Assembly (NCBI RefSeq): GCF_034140825.1 | Contig: NC_089040.1 | Span: 2,549,501-2,613,500, forward strand | Direction: 5' to 3' | DNA: 64,000 nt | Origin: Oryza sativa Japonica Group | Lineage: Eukaryota > Streptophyta > Magnoliopsida > Poales > Poaceae | Shown here: one piece after another, positions 55,379-64,000 of the stretch | Layout: each line of letters starts with the position of its first letter | How positions within the stretch are numbered: position 1 is the stretch's first letter | Position numbers and translations under genes: made by a program | Notes under the pieces: generated by a model | Databases searched by the model: none | What the model saw: only the letters and a program-made list of their open reading frames with translations | What the model was told of the DNA's origin: nothing

Positions 55379-55750
55379 ATGGACACCGCCGCCGGCGACG
55401 ACGCGTCGCTCTTGCCGCTTCCGGCTGCGAGCTCGAGCTTGCGCGCCTTGATGCTGGTCGACGTGCTGGACGCCCTCTCCTCTATCTATCCTTTTGTTTT
55501 CTTTTGCATTCCTTTTCTTCGTTTGCTTGTACCGGCGGACAGAGCGACCGACGCAAGCGTCGCGCCGGCGGAGACGGCGGCCGACGGGAGCTCTGCGAGG
55601 AAGGAGGTGAGCTCGTCGGACCGGCCGACGGGAGAGGAGCGGCGGCGTGCGCCGGCCGGCAGGAAGGAGGGAGAGGAGCGGCGGTGCGTGAGGGTCGGCG
55701 ACCGGCGGGAGGGCGGGAGAGGAGCGGCGGCGCGCGGGGACCGGTGGTAG
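55379..55750 (+). pseudogene. Captured gene-like fragment with 5' leader and start codon
   Basis: A 123-codon frame (MDTAAGDDASLLPLPAASS...) preceded by leader-like sequence (CTAGCTACTAGCTGCTAGCAGC). The first ~45 codons look like an authentic N-terminus followed by a hydrophobic stretch (YPFVFFCIPFLRLL). The rest is Arg/Gly/Glu low complexity. It could be a captured first exon; the parent gene is not recognised. Confidence 0.35.
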
Positions 55751-55799
55751 GGAGCGGCGCGCGGCGGCCGGTGGGAGAGAATCGGCGGCGCACGCCCGG

Positions 55800-55895
55800 C
55801 CGTAGTCTTATGCTGCGCCACCCACGTCTCCCCGTCGAAGTTGAAGATCCCGTTGCCAAGGAGGTCCCCGAAGGCCCGAACACACCGAGGAGGTC
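55800..55895 (-). pseudogene. Captured cytochrome P450 fragment, CYP86-like
   Basis: The minus strand reads FGDLLGNGIFNFDGETW followed by VAQHKTTA. The FxDLLGxGIFNxDGxxWxxQRKTAA block is a hallmark of the CYP86 clan (fatty-acid omega-hydroxylases), in the helix-C region. Only about 30 codons remain, without the heme-binding Cys or I-helix. It lies inside the long-TIR element, so it is a transduplicated piece, not a working enzyme. Confidence 0.75.
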
Positions 55896-56729
55896 GCCGG
55901 CAGGGGCCGTTGGGTGGCCGCCGACCACGCCCGCCACCGCCCACCCGCGCCGTCCGCTGCCCGAGAAGAAGGAGAGAGAGAGAGGGGAAAGGGAAGAAGA
56001 GAGAGAAGGGAGAGGGAAGAAGTGAGGAGTGAGGCTGACATGCGGGGCCACGTGGCCCCCTCCATTTTAAAATTATTTTTTTGTGTGCAGCTGACATCTG
56101 GGGCCACGCTTTTTATTATTTTTCCGAGATATAATTGCCACGTAAACGCCACGTCAATGCCACGTGGGACGGAGACCTAGTCAAACAAGTCACGTAGGCG
56201 CCACGTCAGCCAAAACCGCCTTTAAAACTGCCGTGGGACCTCGTTCGCCCGGTTTTCATAAGTTGGAGGACGGGTCGTACCCGGTTTTACGGTCAAGGGA
56301 TAAAAATTGGACTGGGCGACAAATAGAGGAACCCAAAGTAAACTTATTCCTTTTTTATAAACCTACTATGAGGACATCAAATCAATAATATAGATATATG
56401 TAAGGAAATATATTGTTAAATGGAACCCAACATGAACAATTAATATAAAAATCATAATACGCCATAAGTTGGTGTTTGATGGTGTTTGTCGTCGATAAAC
56501 ATCTTTATAATAGTAAGAAATATACCTGTTGTGTGGTTGAGTGTTATCTCGAGAAGTATGTCTACACAGAAACACGGGGATTTTTATATAAATTTAAGCC
56601 CTATTTTGAGAGTAAATCGTGCGCGCTCTCGATTTTGCTCTATCCAGCGACGCACAGCGATCCTACTAGTCCAACATGTAAGTAGAGAAATATATTTCTA
56701 TCACCTATACTTCAAATAAAATTTTCTCT

Positions 56730-57280
56730 TAAATTACTCATCGGATTTACGATTCGATTACACCGTTGTGCTCATAACAATTAAATCTTTATAACAAGAT
56801 CTCACATGACTATATTTTTGATAAAAAATACAAATTACTTTTATAATATATCTAAATTACTTTTAGATTCCATTAAATTACTTCTTTGACATATAAAAGT
56901 AAATTTAATAAATCCTAAAAGTAATGTACATATATTATAGAAGTAACTTAAAACAAAAAGAAAGTAACTTATCACGACATTAGAAGTAAATTCGTTGTGG
57001 GGGTAAAAACATGAGTCTATCTAAAAATTAAATTTAATTAGTACAAATTATGGAATTGACTTAAAAATAATAATAAATCAAACAACTCAAAGCACTATTA
57101 ATGTGTAAGAAGTAATTTAATCAAATCTAAAAGTAATTTATATATATGATAAAAGTAACTTACATATTAACAATAGTAATTTACAACATAGATATTTTTT
57201 AATCAAAAATATAATCATGTAAGATCTTGTTGTAAATATTTAATTGCAACGTGCATAATAGTGTAATCGGATTATAGATT
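56730..57280. mobile_element. Relative of the NLR-intron foldback element
   Basis: Sequence from TTAAATTACTCATCGGATTT through AAAGTAATTTA motifs and back to GTAATTTAAGAG matches the arms of the element at 19390-20335 (ACACCGTTGTG, AACAATTAAATCTTTA, AAAGTAACTTA). The central TA tract is absent. The right end runs into the hairpin at 57281. Confidence 0.65.
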
Positions 57281-57566
57281 GGATAAGTAATTTAAGAGAA
57301 AAATCCTAAGAACAAAAACATACATGCATTGTTAGGTATAGTAGGCAATGCAACCAGACCTGAGAGTAAGTTCTCTGATTAAGACAATACAGTGCACGGT
57401 CTTCCGTGGGTATGGTTATAAGGTCTATGGATGTGACTACACGGAGTCCATGCACAGTATTGTCTTAATTAGAGACCTGACTCTCATGTCTGGTTGTATT
57501 GCCTACTATACCTAACAATACATGTATGTTTGTTCTTATAGGTTTTTTCTCTTAAATTACTTATCC
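57281..57566. repeat. Large hairpin: inverted repeat with about 115-bp arms and 55-bp loop
   Basis: The left arm (GGATAAGTAATTTAAGAGAA ... GACAATACAGTGCA) is matched inverted by the right arm (TGCACAGTATTGTCTTAATT ... CTTAAATTACTTATCC). Shared core motifs are AGGTATAGTAGGCAAT/ATTGCCTACTATACCT and AACCAGAC/GTCTGGTT. The arms differ at a few sites only. A transcript would fold into a long near-perfect stem, so this could be a MITE or small-RNA precursor. It adjoins the foldback relative. Confidence 0.88.
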
Positions 57567-57981
57567 GAAATCTTGTTTGTTTGGAAATTAGAATTCCAAC
57601 GAAATAACTTGGCGGAGGTATTCGGAATGGTCGTCAAGATCTTCTTCTTGGTGGCTTGTGGATTAATTGTCTTGGCTTGATTTGATAATATTGTGCTACC
57701 ATAAATATTTGCTATGATAAATTAATTAGACTAAATAAATTCGTCTCGTGGTCTAGTGACAGATCAAACCACCCTCGTATATGCTCCACGGAAGAGAGAA
57801 TTGGTGGTGACGCGTCAAGTTAATGGGCTATAATTGTGGCCCGCAAAAAAGTACAAGATGATTCTTTTATTTTTCCCACCTAAAGTCTATATTTATTTTG
57901 GTTACAAGCAACTTAAATAAGCAAGCCACTAACAATAAGAAAGGCCGTGCCGTAAACAAATCTACAGTGCGCTCTTGGATC
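57567..57981. other. Intergenic DNA / 3' flank of membrane-protein paralogue 2
   Basis: No gene. The last part probably holds the 3' UTR of the minus-strand gene that ends at 57982. Confidence 0.5.
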
Positions 57982-58329
57982 TCAGAGGTTGAGAAAAAAA
58001 GCCCAGAATCCAGCAACCGACGTCCCAGCCGCCATGACCCAGACAACGAAGGCGACGAGCGGCGGCATAAGCGGAGCCACCCTCGCTGCAAACATCGCGG
58101 TCAGTAGGGTCGTCAGCACCCAAACCACGACCTTGGTCCTCCCCCTGTCATCCCGTCGTCGCTCAAACCGGAGGAGGAAATAGAAGAGCAGAACGATGGC
58201 CGCGTACGCGCCGGCCACGAACGCGACCGTGGCTGGGTCTCCCCGCGATCGGTATATTGCAAGCGCGGAGTTGAATGTTAGTGCTCCGAACCCCAGCTTG
58301 GTCAGGGCTCCGTGGCGATCCATATCCAT
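57982..58329 (-). CDS. Small four-segment membrane protein, paralogue 2 of 3
   Basis: A single exon of 115 codons (MDMDRHGALTKLGFGALTF...). It shares with the 62210-62566 product the blocks LTKLGFGALTFNSALAIYRS, GDPATVAFVAGAYAA, LLFYFL-RFER, VVVWVLTTLLTAMFAARVA and PLMPPLVAFVVWVMAAGTS. There are four hydrophobic segments and a charged loop (RRDDRGRTK). The end GFWAFFLNL is close to GFWAFFLHP in paralogue 3. Function is unknown. The strong conservation of the second half suggests selection, not drift. A CTATAAATA box lies about 150 bp upstream. Confidence 0.85.
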   Translation of the reverse strand: MDMDRHGALTKLGFGALTFNSALAIYRSRGDPATVAFVAGAYAAIVLLFYFLLRFERRRDDRGRTKVVVWVLTTLLTAMFAARVAPLMPPLVAFVVWVMAAGTSVAGFWAFFLNL

Positions 58330-58478
58330 ATGGTATATTGGGCTGAAATAGAGATGGATTTCTATGCCTTCTTGGTTTTTGGCCCGTCGAAATAATGGTT
58401 AATCCAAGGTTCAGCTAATTAAGCAGATCGATGCGCTAAACGGTGGGAGCGAAGCTCCGTGTGCGGTTGTGTGTCCGT

Positions 58479-58490
58479 GTATTTATAGAG
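58479..58490 (-). promoter_or_regulatory. Likely TATA box of membrane-protein paralogue 2
   Basis: The minus strand reads CTCTATAAATAC, a good plant TATA box, about 150 bp before the start codon. Confidence 0.6.
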
Positions 58491-59560
58491 ACGGATGGAG
58501 AAAAAGTTCAATTCGTTCTTGTCCACCGCCACGCGTGTGTGGACGCGGCAAATACGACGCCGCCTCTAGATTAACTTGTCGCGGACGACGTTTCACGTGG
58601 AAACACGTCGTCCTGTCGTGCATCATGTGTCTATACTCTATCGGCACGTAGCTATTGGCGTAAGCCATGATGACAGGTGTTGTTCGATCGACTTGTAAGT
58701 ATTTCATCGAAGGCGCAGGAGACAAACTCGAATCGAAATGCGCCAGAATATATAAGAACATGTACCAACAATAGAAAAAAGATGATGATGACGACGACGA
58801 CGATAGTGGAATCAGGATTCATCAAAGCACAAATAGCTAGCTAGAACCATGGAGATCCATCTGGAAGACAACATGTTCATGAAAATGTCACAGGATTTAG
58901 GAATGGCGTCGAAAATCCGAACTAAAGGGGGGAAGAGGAGCATGACAGGGCCAGGGGGTACTGAAGAGGAGCATACCAGGAGCTTATTACCGGACGATCG
59001 ATCCCAAAGCTAGCTGGATCGAAGAACCAAGAAGTGCCTCGTGTAACCCTGTGCAGATCGATTGAGCTCCGGCTTCACCTCCATCCTTGCTTGGGCCGGG
59101 GAGGGAAGCTCCCTGGCGAGAGAGTTACGAGTACTTCATGTTCGTCGAGAAAACCATCTCCTCCTTGCCTTCCTTTGGCTTGTATTGCAGGGTGTTCCAT
59201 TTTCTCCGTAAAATCCTACTCCCAAGTCGCAACCACCCCGTCAAATACTCCAGTACTATTAACTAATCCTCAGGGTTAGTCAGCGGAAGGACCGACGCCT
59301 ACATTAATTAAATAAAAAAATATTTAAGAGATCAGCTAAGGGGTAAATATCGAAATAGCACGGCTCGGCTCGCTGGTCAGCTCGTTTAGGTCGCGAGCCA
59401 ATACAACCAAACCAAAATGATTGCAATGATTGCAATGGAGATTTAGGTTTTTTTTTTTACCGGGTCGGCCAAAAGAATAGCCAACCAATTTTAAGATTTG
59501 AGGGAAAATACAGTAAAATGTTACAACGATATTACTATACCACGGTAGCAAGGAAAGGAC
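58491..59560. other. Intergenic DNA
   Basis: No gene recognised. It includes the distal promoter of paralogue 2. Confidence 0.5.
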
Positions 59561-59574
59561 CCAGCCAACTAAGA

Positions 59575-59790
59575 ACGAGAAAAGAAAGCAGGGCTAAACC
59601 CCGCAGACAGTCATGGCGATTACTCGCGAAATTGGGAGAAAATCCCAGCCACCCTCCAGACAGCAATTTCCTCTTTACTATCCTCCGCAAGTTGATCTAG
59701 TGTCTTAGACACGTGTTGAAAAATTCTTGCATTACGCTCCTTTCAAATCAACCAACAAATTAGCATGAAATCCGTCCTGTGGAGATTCAG
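59575..59790 (-). mobile_element. Antisense LINE relic, C-terminal tail
   Basis: On the minus strand the sequence reads MLICWLI, a stop, KERNARIFQ, and on through TLDQLAEDSKEEIAVW. This is the WLIWKERNARIF-type tail that follows the zf-RVT domain in plant L1-like LINEs, with one stop in place of the Trp. It is 5'-truncated and dead. Confidence 0.65.
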
Positions 59791-59879
59791 GTTATACAAC
59801 CAAAGTTCAAATCCAAGTATGCAACTGTGTCTAAGTATCAAACCAACAAATCACAAGCCTTTCAAGTGTTGAACAACTA

Positions 59880-62050
59880 AATCATCATTCAACGGTTGAA
59901 CAAATCACAGGAGGTTGTTGCACCTACACGGCGGCACCTCATCTTCCTCCTCCATGTTGGATAGGGACGCACTCGGCCTGGGTTGCTCATCGCGAGGCCG
60001 ACGGCGACCAGTGGGCATCTCACGGCATAGGACAGCGCCTCCGCACGGCTGCTTGGGTCCTGGGGCATGAACCAGCAGCAAGCAGCGAGCGCCGACCACT
60101 GGACGGGCGACGCGAAGCAAGATGGAGGGAGCAGAGCGCGGGATGAGGGGAGGCTGCAGGGAGCAAGAGGCGCGACGCATTGCACGGGGCGGCGGTTGCC
60201 GACACCGATCGATCTGGATCGATCGAGAACGAGGGGAGGGGAGCCGGGGAGGGGTCCGCCGGGTACGTTTGGTTGTTTGTCACCTTCAGCTATAGCTCAT
60301 TTAGACAAACCAGGTTGTTGCGGGCTTACTTTTGCCGTCGATGGACCGAGCCGAATTGGCTCTCCACCGCGAGCAAGCTTTTCCTTGCCCGTTCGGGCTA
60401 GCTTGCCCCCAAATGCTACGATACAATTACAGTTCTAAACGCTAGGCTTTGTCAGGTCAAGCTAGGATTATGCGCCTTGGATCTAAACGATGCCTATGTA
60501 CTAGCGTTTTGGACTTTTCTGTTGGACAATTTTCTTTGGGCCTGGTGCGGGATGGACTGACTTTCCTGTATTTGAGCCAGCAAGTTGAGTTATGCTTATG
60601 GGCATGTTCTGTTAATGTCAAATGTCTCTCCTATATAGCTTCAGTTCACGGACAAAAAAAATAACGCTCCCTGTCGTCCTCGTGCGGGTGACCGGCCACC
60701 AGGGACGAATCCTAGCCTCCGGCCGCCGTCACCCTCCCCTCCTCTCCCCGTCTCGCCGCCGTCGAAGCACGTTGCCTGAAACTGTGCGGCCTGCCAGGAT
60801 GGCGGCGGTGAGGCTCCAAACCCCGGCGGCAGCCGGGAAGGCCGTGCGGCGGCAAGGCGCATGGTGGCGGATCCGGCGCCGCCACCGTCAGATCTAGCAC
60901 CTCCGCAGCTGGATCTAGCGTCGCCGCTGTCGGATCTAGGCTGCGGTGGTGCGGGCGCGGCGTCGGTGACGGAGGCGCAGGAGGCTTTGGCAGGCGGCGG
61001 CAGGCACGACGGCCGCGGCAGGCAGGACGGTGGCGGAGGCACGGGCGGTCGCGGCGAGCTGGAAGGCGCGGCTGCTATGGCCAGCAGGCGCGGAGGCACG
61101 ATAGCTGTGGCCGGAAAGCGCGGAGGAGCAGGCGGTCGGCAGCAGGCATGGTGGCTGTGGCTAGCCGGCGAGGCTAGCGGACGGCACGACGGAGGAGACG
61201 CGGTTGGTGGCGCGAGGAGACGTGGCCGGTGGCCGTGCAACGCAAGGAGGAGCCCCGGAGGCCGGCATGGCGAGAGGAGGCGTGGTCAGTGGCCGTGGCG
61301 TGAGGAGGCGTGGCCGAGGCGTGTGTCGGTGCGGCACGACGAGGCCGACTGGCGTGGCGGCGGTGGTCGTGGCCTGCGCATCAGGAGGGGAGGCCAGCGG
61401 AGGCACGTAGAGACTGGCCCACAGGGGCGCCGGTGCACTGGTGCCCATGCGCCGACGAAGGTTTAGATGGCGGTCGAGCAATGGTGTATCAGTGGTAGAT
61501 CGATAGGCGATGGACGACAGGTGAAAACCCAGGGCAACGATGATGTTCGAGCGTCATTCCCGTCCTGAGGACGTTATTGTGTCGTCTCACCCCTCAAGTG
61601 TGGCTGCCGGGCGAAAGCCCAGTCTCAGTTCTCTTTGAGACCTTGACGGACAGCAGCGGCGGCGTTTCGTCCCTTCTCAGCTTGGAGAGGTTGTCTAGGC
61701 ATCCCCTTGTCGAAACCCCCCAAGCATATCCTCTTGTGTCGGCGCCCTAACTTCTGCAAGTTGGCCACGTTGGAGGGCCTAGGGGGAGAGGAGTTCCATT
61801 TTTCTCTCTCACACTCTCTCTCCCTAAATCCCAAAGACTTAGATAGATTGGGGTTTTGTGTTGGTTGTAAGGGTTGGGTTTTGGACGATCTTGGCTATGT
61901 TCCGTTGCTGGTCTAGCAGCGGTCGGTCACGCTTAGCGGCGGCCGGTCCGTTTCTAGCCTTCTCCTGAGTCTGTGTGTTGGCGTTGTTGGGGTGTGAGGG
62001 GTGGTATATTTTTTTTTGTTTTCCTGGTTATGGCCTTTCATGAAAATTGG
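59880..62050. other. GC-rich anonymous block, probably transposon- or capture-derived
   Basis: Overlapping open frames on both strands (60641-61240 minus, 60861-61466 plus, 60067-60438 plus) have no domain. The stretch 60860-61470 is built from imperfect GGCGGCAGGCACGACGG-like units. From about 61500 to 62040 the sequence looks like transcribed repeat DNA (GGTTTTGGACGATCTTGG, CGGCGGCCGGTCCG). No paired termini were found. I call no gene. Confidence 0.4.
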
Positions 62051-62209
62051 CTTAATTGGCTGCGGCTAAAGAAATAGCAGAAAATCAAGTAAAAAGAAAA
62101 CGAGGATGTATATCATATTCGATCGCTTACATTAATGTGCTTAAATGCGCTTCCAAAGTTACAATACACGTTTCAAACTCACACAACTGTTGGTCTCTGC
62201 AATACAATT

Positions 62210-62566
62210 TCAGGGATGAAGGAAGAAAGCCCAGAACCCACCGACGACAGTGGCGGCCGCCATGATCCAGACGCCGGCGGCGACGAGCGGCGGCATGAGA
62301 GGCGCCACCCTTGACGCGAACATTGCGGTGAGCAGCGTGGTGAGCGACCACACAGCCGCCTTCACCTTGCCCCTCTCCTCCGGGCGCGCGCGCTCGAACT
62401 TGCCGAGGAAGTAGAAGAGCAGCAGCAGCGCGGCGTACGCGGCGACGACGAAGGCCACCGAGGCGAGGTCACCCTGCGACCTGTAGATGGCGAAGATGGA
62501 ATTGCAAGTGAGAGCACCGAATCCTACCTTGGTGAGTAAAGAAGAATGGCGATCGTTGTGGTCCAT
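62210..62566 (-). CDS. Small four-segment membrane protein, paralogue 3 of 3
   Basis: A single exon of 118 codons (MDHNDRHSSLLTKVGFGALTC...). It is very similar to the 57982-58329 product: LTKVGFGALTCNSIFAIYRS, SVAFVVAAYAALLLLFYFLG, then a basic loop (KFERARPEERGKVK), LTTLLTAMFASRVAPLMPP and a GFWAFFLHP end. Four hydrophobic segments are predicted. All three members lie on the minus strand within 12 kb, so they arose by local duplication. No function is known to me. The charged middle loop differs most between copies and may face partners. Confidence 0.85.
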   Translation of the reverse strand: MDHNDRHSSLLTKVGFGALTCNSIFAIYRSQGDLASVAFVVAAYAALLLLFYFLGKFERARPEERGKVKAAVWSLTTLLTAMFASRVAPLMPPLVAAGVWIMAAATVVGGFWAFFLHP

Positions 62567-63125
62567 CCGTTTCTACAATGGCGGGGTGAAACAATGCAAG
62601 CATAATGTGTTGTGTTTCAGGCGCTGTAACCGCTAGCAACTGAATCCATGGCGATGGAAAATTGCCAGATAGACTAGTTACCTTACTTCCACACTCGTTG
62701 CAATTATACTTGCTCTTCGTCTCCGCGACTCCGCCTAACGTGCTCCGTGTTCCACGCCGAAAGAGTTCAGTGCCGACGCCGGCAATCACGCGTGGCTTTC
62801 CCCATCGGCTTGGTCAATCACGGTGGGGTATATTCTTTCCCCTAAAGACAGCAGAAAATTACTCTATATGCCGGCCAGCATAAGAGAGGCGTTTGTGTCC
62901 ATTCATAGCTGCTGGCCGGTGCTGGGGAGGACCATACGGAGGCATATGGAGCCCGTTCACATATGGCACGTCGCCGGCCCGTGAGATGAGCCTATCGATA
63001 ACATGTGGGCCTCGATTGTTAGGAGGTTCTGCTGTCGAAAGCTCTATTTAGGTATGGTGGAGACATAAGAAAAGTATAATAGCAGCCCACTCAATCTACA
63101 ATCAATGGCATCATTCTATAATATA
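62567..63125. other. Upstream flank of membrane-protein paralogue 3
   Basis: No gene. It holds the promoter of the minus-strand gene; no TATA box is clear enough to name. Confidence 0.45.
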
Positions 63126-63344
63126 CTTTCTCTTTCCTAAAATGTAAATATTTTTTAGATTGTCACATGTATTAAAAAGGTAGGTGATAATGATTGGAGT
63201 AAGTGAAGTATGATTGATTGAAAAGAAAGAGTAGGTGAAGACGAATGATTGTGATTGGTTGAGAGAAGGAGATAGATGCAGAAATAGCTTTATTTTAGAG
63301 TAAGATATTGTGCTAAAAATATCTATATTTTGGTACGGAGGTAG
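63126..63344. mobile_element. Stowaway-like MITE, 219 bp
   Basis: The left end CTTTCTCTTTCCTAAAATGTAAATA and the inverted right end CTACCTCCGTACCAAAATATAGATA are flanked by TA on both sides (63124-63125 and 63345-63346). Confidence 0.7.
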
Positions 63345-63508
63345 TATCTCACTTTCATGGTAAGTAGCATGCAAGCTCTTGGTGGAAACCTCCATTTGCA
63401 TCTCTCTTGGAGCCTACGGTTATATATTTAGAGTCTGTTTTACACTCTTTTCAATTCTCTCTTTTCCACATCGGATTGTGATGATATAGCTAGGTTTAAA
63501 GTATAACA

Positions 63509-63731
63509 CTCCCTCTGTCCTATTTTAAACGCAGTTATGAGTTTTCATGTCTAACTTTGATCGTCTATTGTATTTAATATTTTTTATGATTAGTATTTTG
63601 TTTGTTATAAGATGATAAAATATAAATAGTACTTTATACGTGACTTATGTTTTTAAAAAAATTTATATAAGACAGACGATCAAAGTTGGACACAAAAACT
63701 TATGGTTGTGCTTATAATGAGAATGAGGGAG
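63509..63731. mobile_element. Stowaway-type MITE, 223 bp
   Basis: The left end CTCCCTCTGTCCTATTTTAAACG and the inverted right end CTCCCTCATTCTCATTATAAGC. Subterminal AACTTTGATCGTC and GACGATCAAAGTT are exact inverted matches, a signature of a common rice family. TA follows the right end; the left TA is altered to CA. Confidence 0.8.
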
Positions 63732-64000
63732 TACATGGAAGATCATTTAACTTGTTTAGATGTGTCATGCAGATCACTTTACTTTCAAAAAACACATCTA
63801 CGTCACTAAGGTGAGTTAAGTAAGTTATTTATCTATCTAACTATCCACATGAACATACTTTGTACACATGGCATGCTGCCTATGATTGAAAATTGCTTTT
63901 GGATGTGCAGAAAACGGTGTGTGTATATTTTTCCTTTCTCACATCACTAGCTAGCACTTGGAAATACTTGAAATTAAGTGAACCAAATCATTTCACTTGT
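63732..64000. other. Intergenic DNA to the window end
   Basis: Nothing recognisable. Confidence 0.5.

Larger units (their letters stand above)
54615..56350. mobile_element. Pack-MULE-like element with about 280-bp terminal inverted repeats
   Basis: The left arm starts GGAATAAGTTCACTTTGG and runs to about 54895. The right arm, read inverted, starts GGAATAAGTTTACTTTGG and runs from 56350 back to about 56063. Shared inner motifs include ACGGTCAAGGGA/TCCCTTGACCGT, GGTCGTACCCGG and GCCACGTCA. Long TIRs and a GC-rich non-transposase interior are the hallmark of Pack-MULEs. The interior holds a CYP86-like P450 fragment (minus strand) and another GC-rich gene-like piece from about 55379. No 9-bp target duplication is apparent, so the insertion may be old or the ends rearranged. 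Confidence 0.8.

Noticed and set aside
55482-56097. Long minus frames in the Pack-MULE-like element
   Set aside because: Only a short P450-like block is recognisable; the rest is low complexity, so no working gene is claimed.

Overview
The window looks like nuclear DNA of a grass, almost certainly rice (Oryza sativa). The evidence is GC-rich 5' coding exons, many small-exon genes with GT-AG introns, and dense grass-type MITEs (Stowaway, Tourist, hAT, Mutator and CACTA types). The Whirly gene at about 13.9-16.3 kb reads as the rice orthologue of maize WHY1. From memory OsWHY1 lies on the short arm of chromosome 6, next to an AP2 gene, an NLR and a WRKY gene, which is the order seen here. That placement is recollection, not a search result.

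Layout. 1-3.1 kb: AT-rich DNA with TA microsatellites and a perfect inverted repeat. 3.36-4.88 kb (+): BAHD acyltransferase with one 68-nt intron. 4.9-8.0 kb: a Harbinger-like element, a solo-LTR-like fossil and small MITEs. 8.16-11.07 kb (-): a six-exon double-AP2 gene of the WRINKLED1/3/4 type. 13.94-16.34 kb (+): six-exon WHY1. 16.8-18.1 kb: a GC-rich block with no recognisable gene. 18.80-25.40 kb (+): a CC-NB-ARC-LRR gene whose 3.4-kb first intron holds a foldback element and a CACTA element nested in a Stowaway element. 26.6-27.0 kb: a LINE relic. 27.2-36.4 kb: mostly gene-poor. 36.57-41.82 kb (+): six-exon group IIb WRKY gene. 42.39-45.90 kb (-): nine-exon DUF1995 (LPA3-like) plastid gene. 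46.35-48.25 kb (-): three-exon plastid SufA/IscA-type Fe-S protein. 50.8-62.6 kb (-): three related small membrane-protein genes, spread among solo-LTR-like fossils, a Pack-MULE-like element carrying a CYP86-like P450 fragment, a large hairpin repeat, an antisense LINE relic and GC-rich anonymous DNA.

How the genes relate. These are independent plant transcription units, not an operon. Three products (WHY1, the DUF1995/LPA3-like protein and the SufA-like protein) are expected in plastids and bear on plastid DNA/RNA, photosystem II assembly and Fe-S supply. I read their closeness as coincidence unless synteny or co-expression shows otherwise. The AP2 and WRKY genes encode nuclear transcription factors, the NLR an immune receptor, and the BAHD enzyme acyl-CoA dependent modification of specialised metabolites.

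I see no wholly new biological system. The most distinctive observations are the three-gene small membrane-protein cluster, the Pack-MULE-like element with a P450 piece, the 9-bp-TSD Mutator MITE that splits the two halves of the WRKY zinc finger, the nested CACTA/Stowaway pair in the NLR intron, the about 115-bp-armed hairpin at 57.3 kb, and a direct repeat flanking the short BAHD intron that may mark intron gain. All exon borders were read by eye from frame, GT-AG sites and family conservation.
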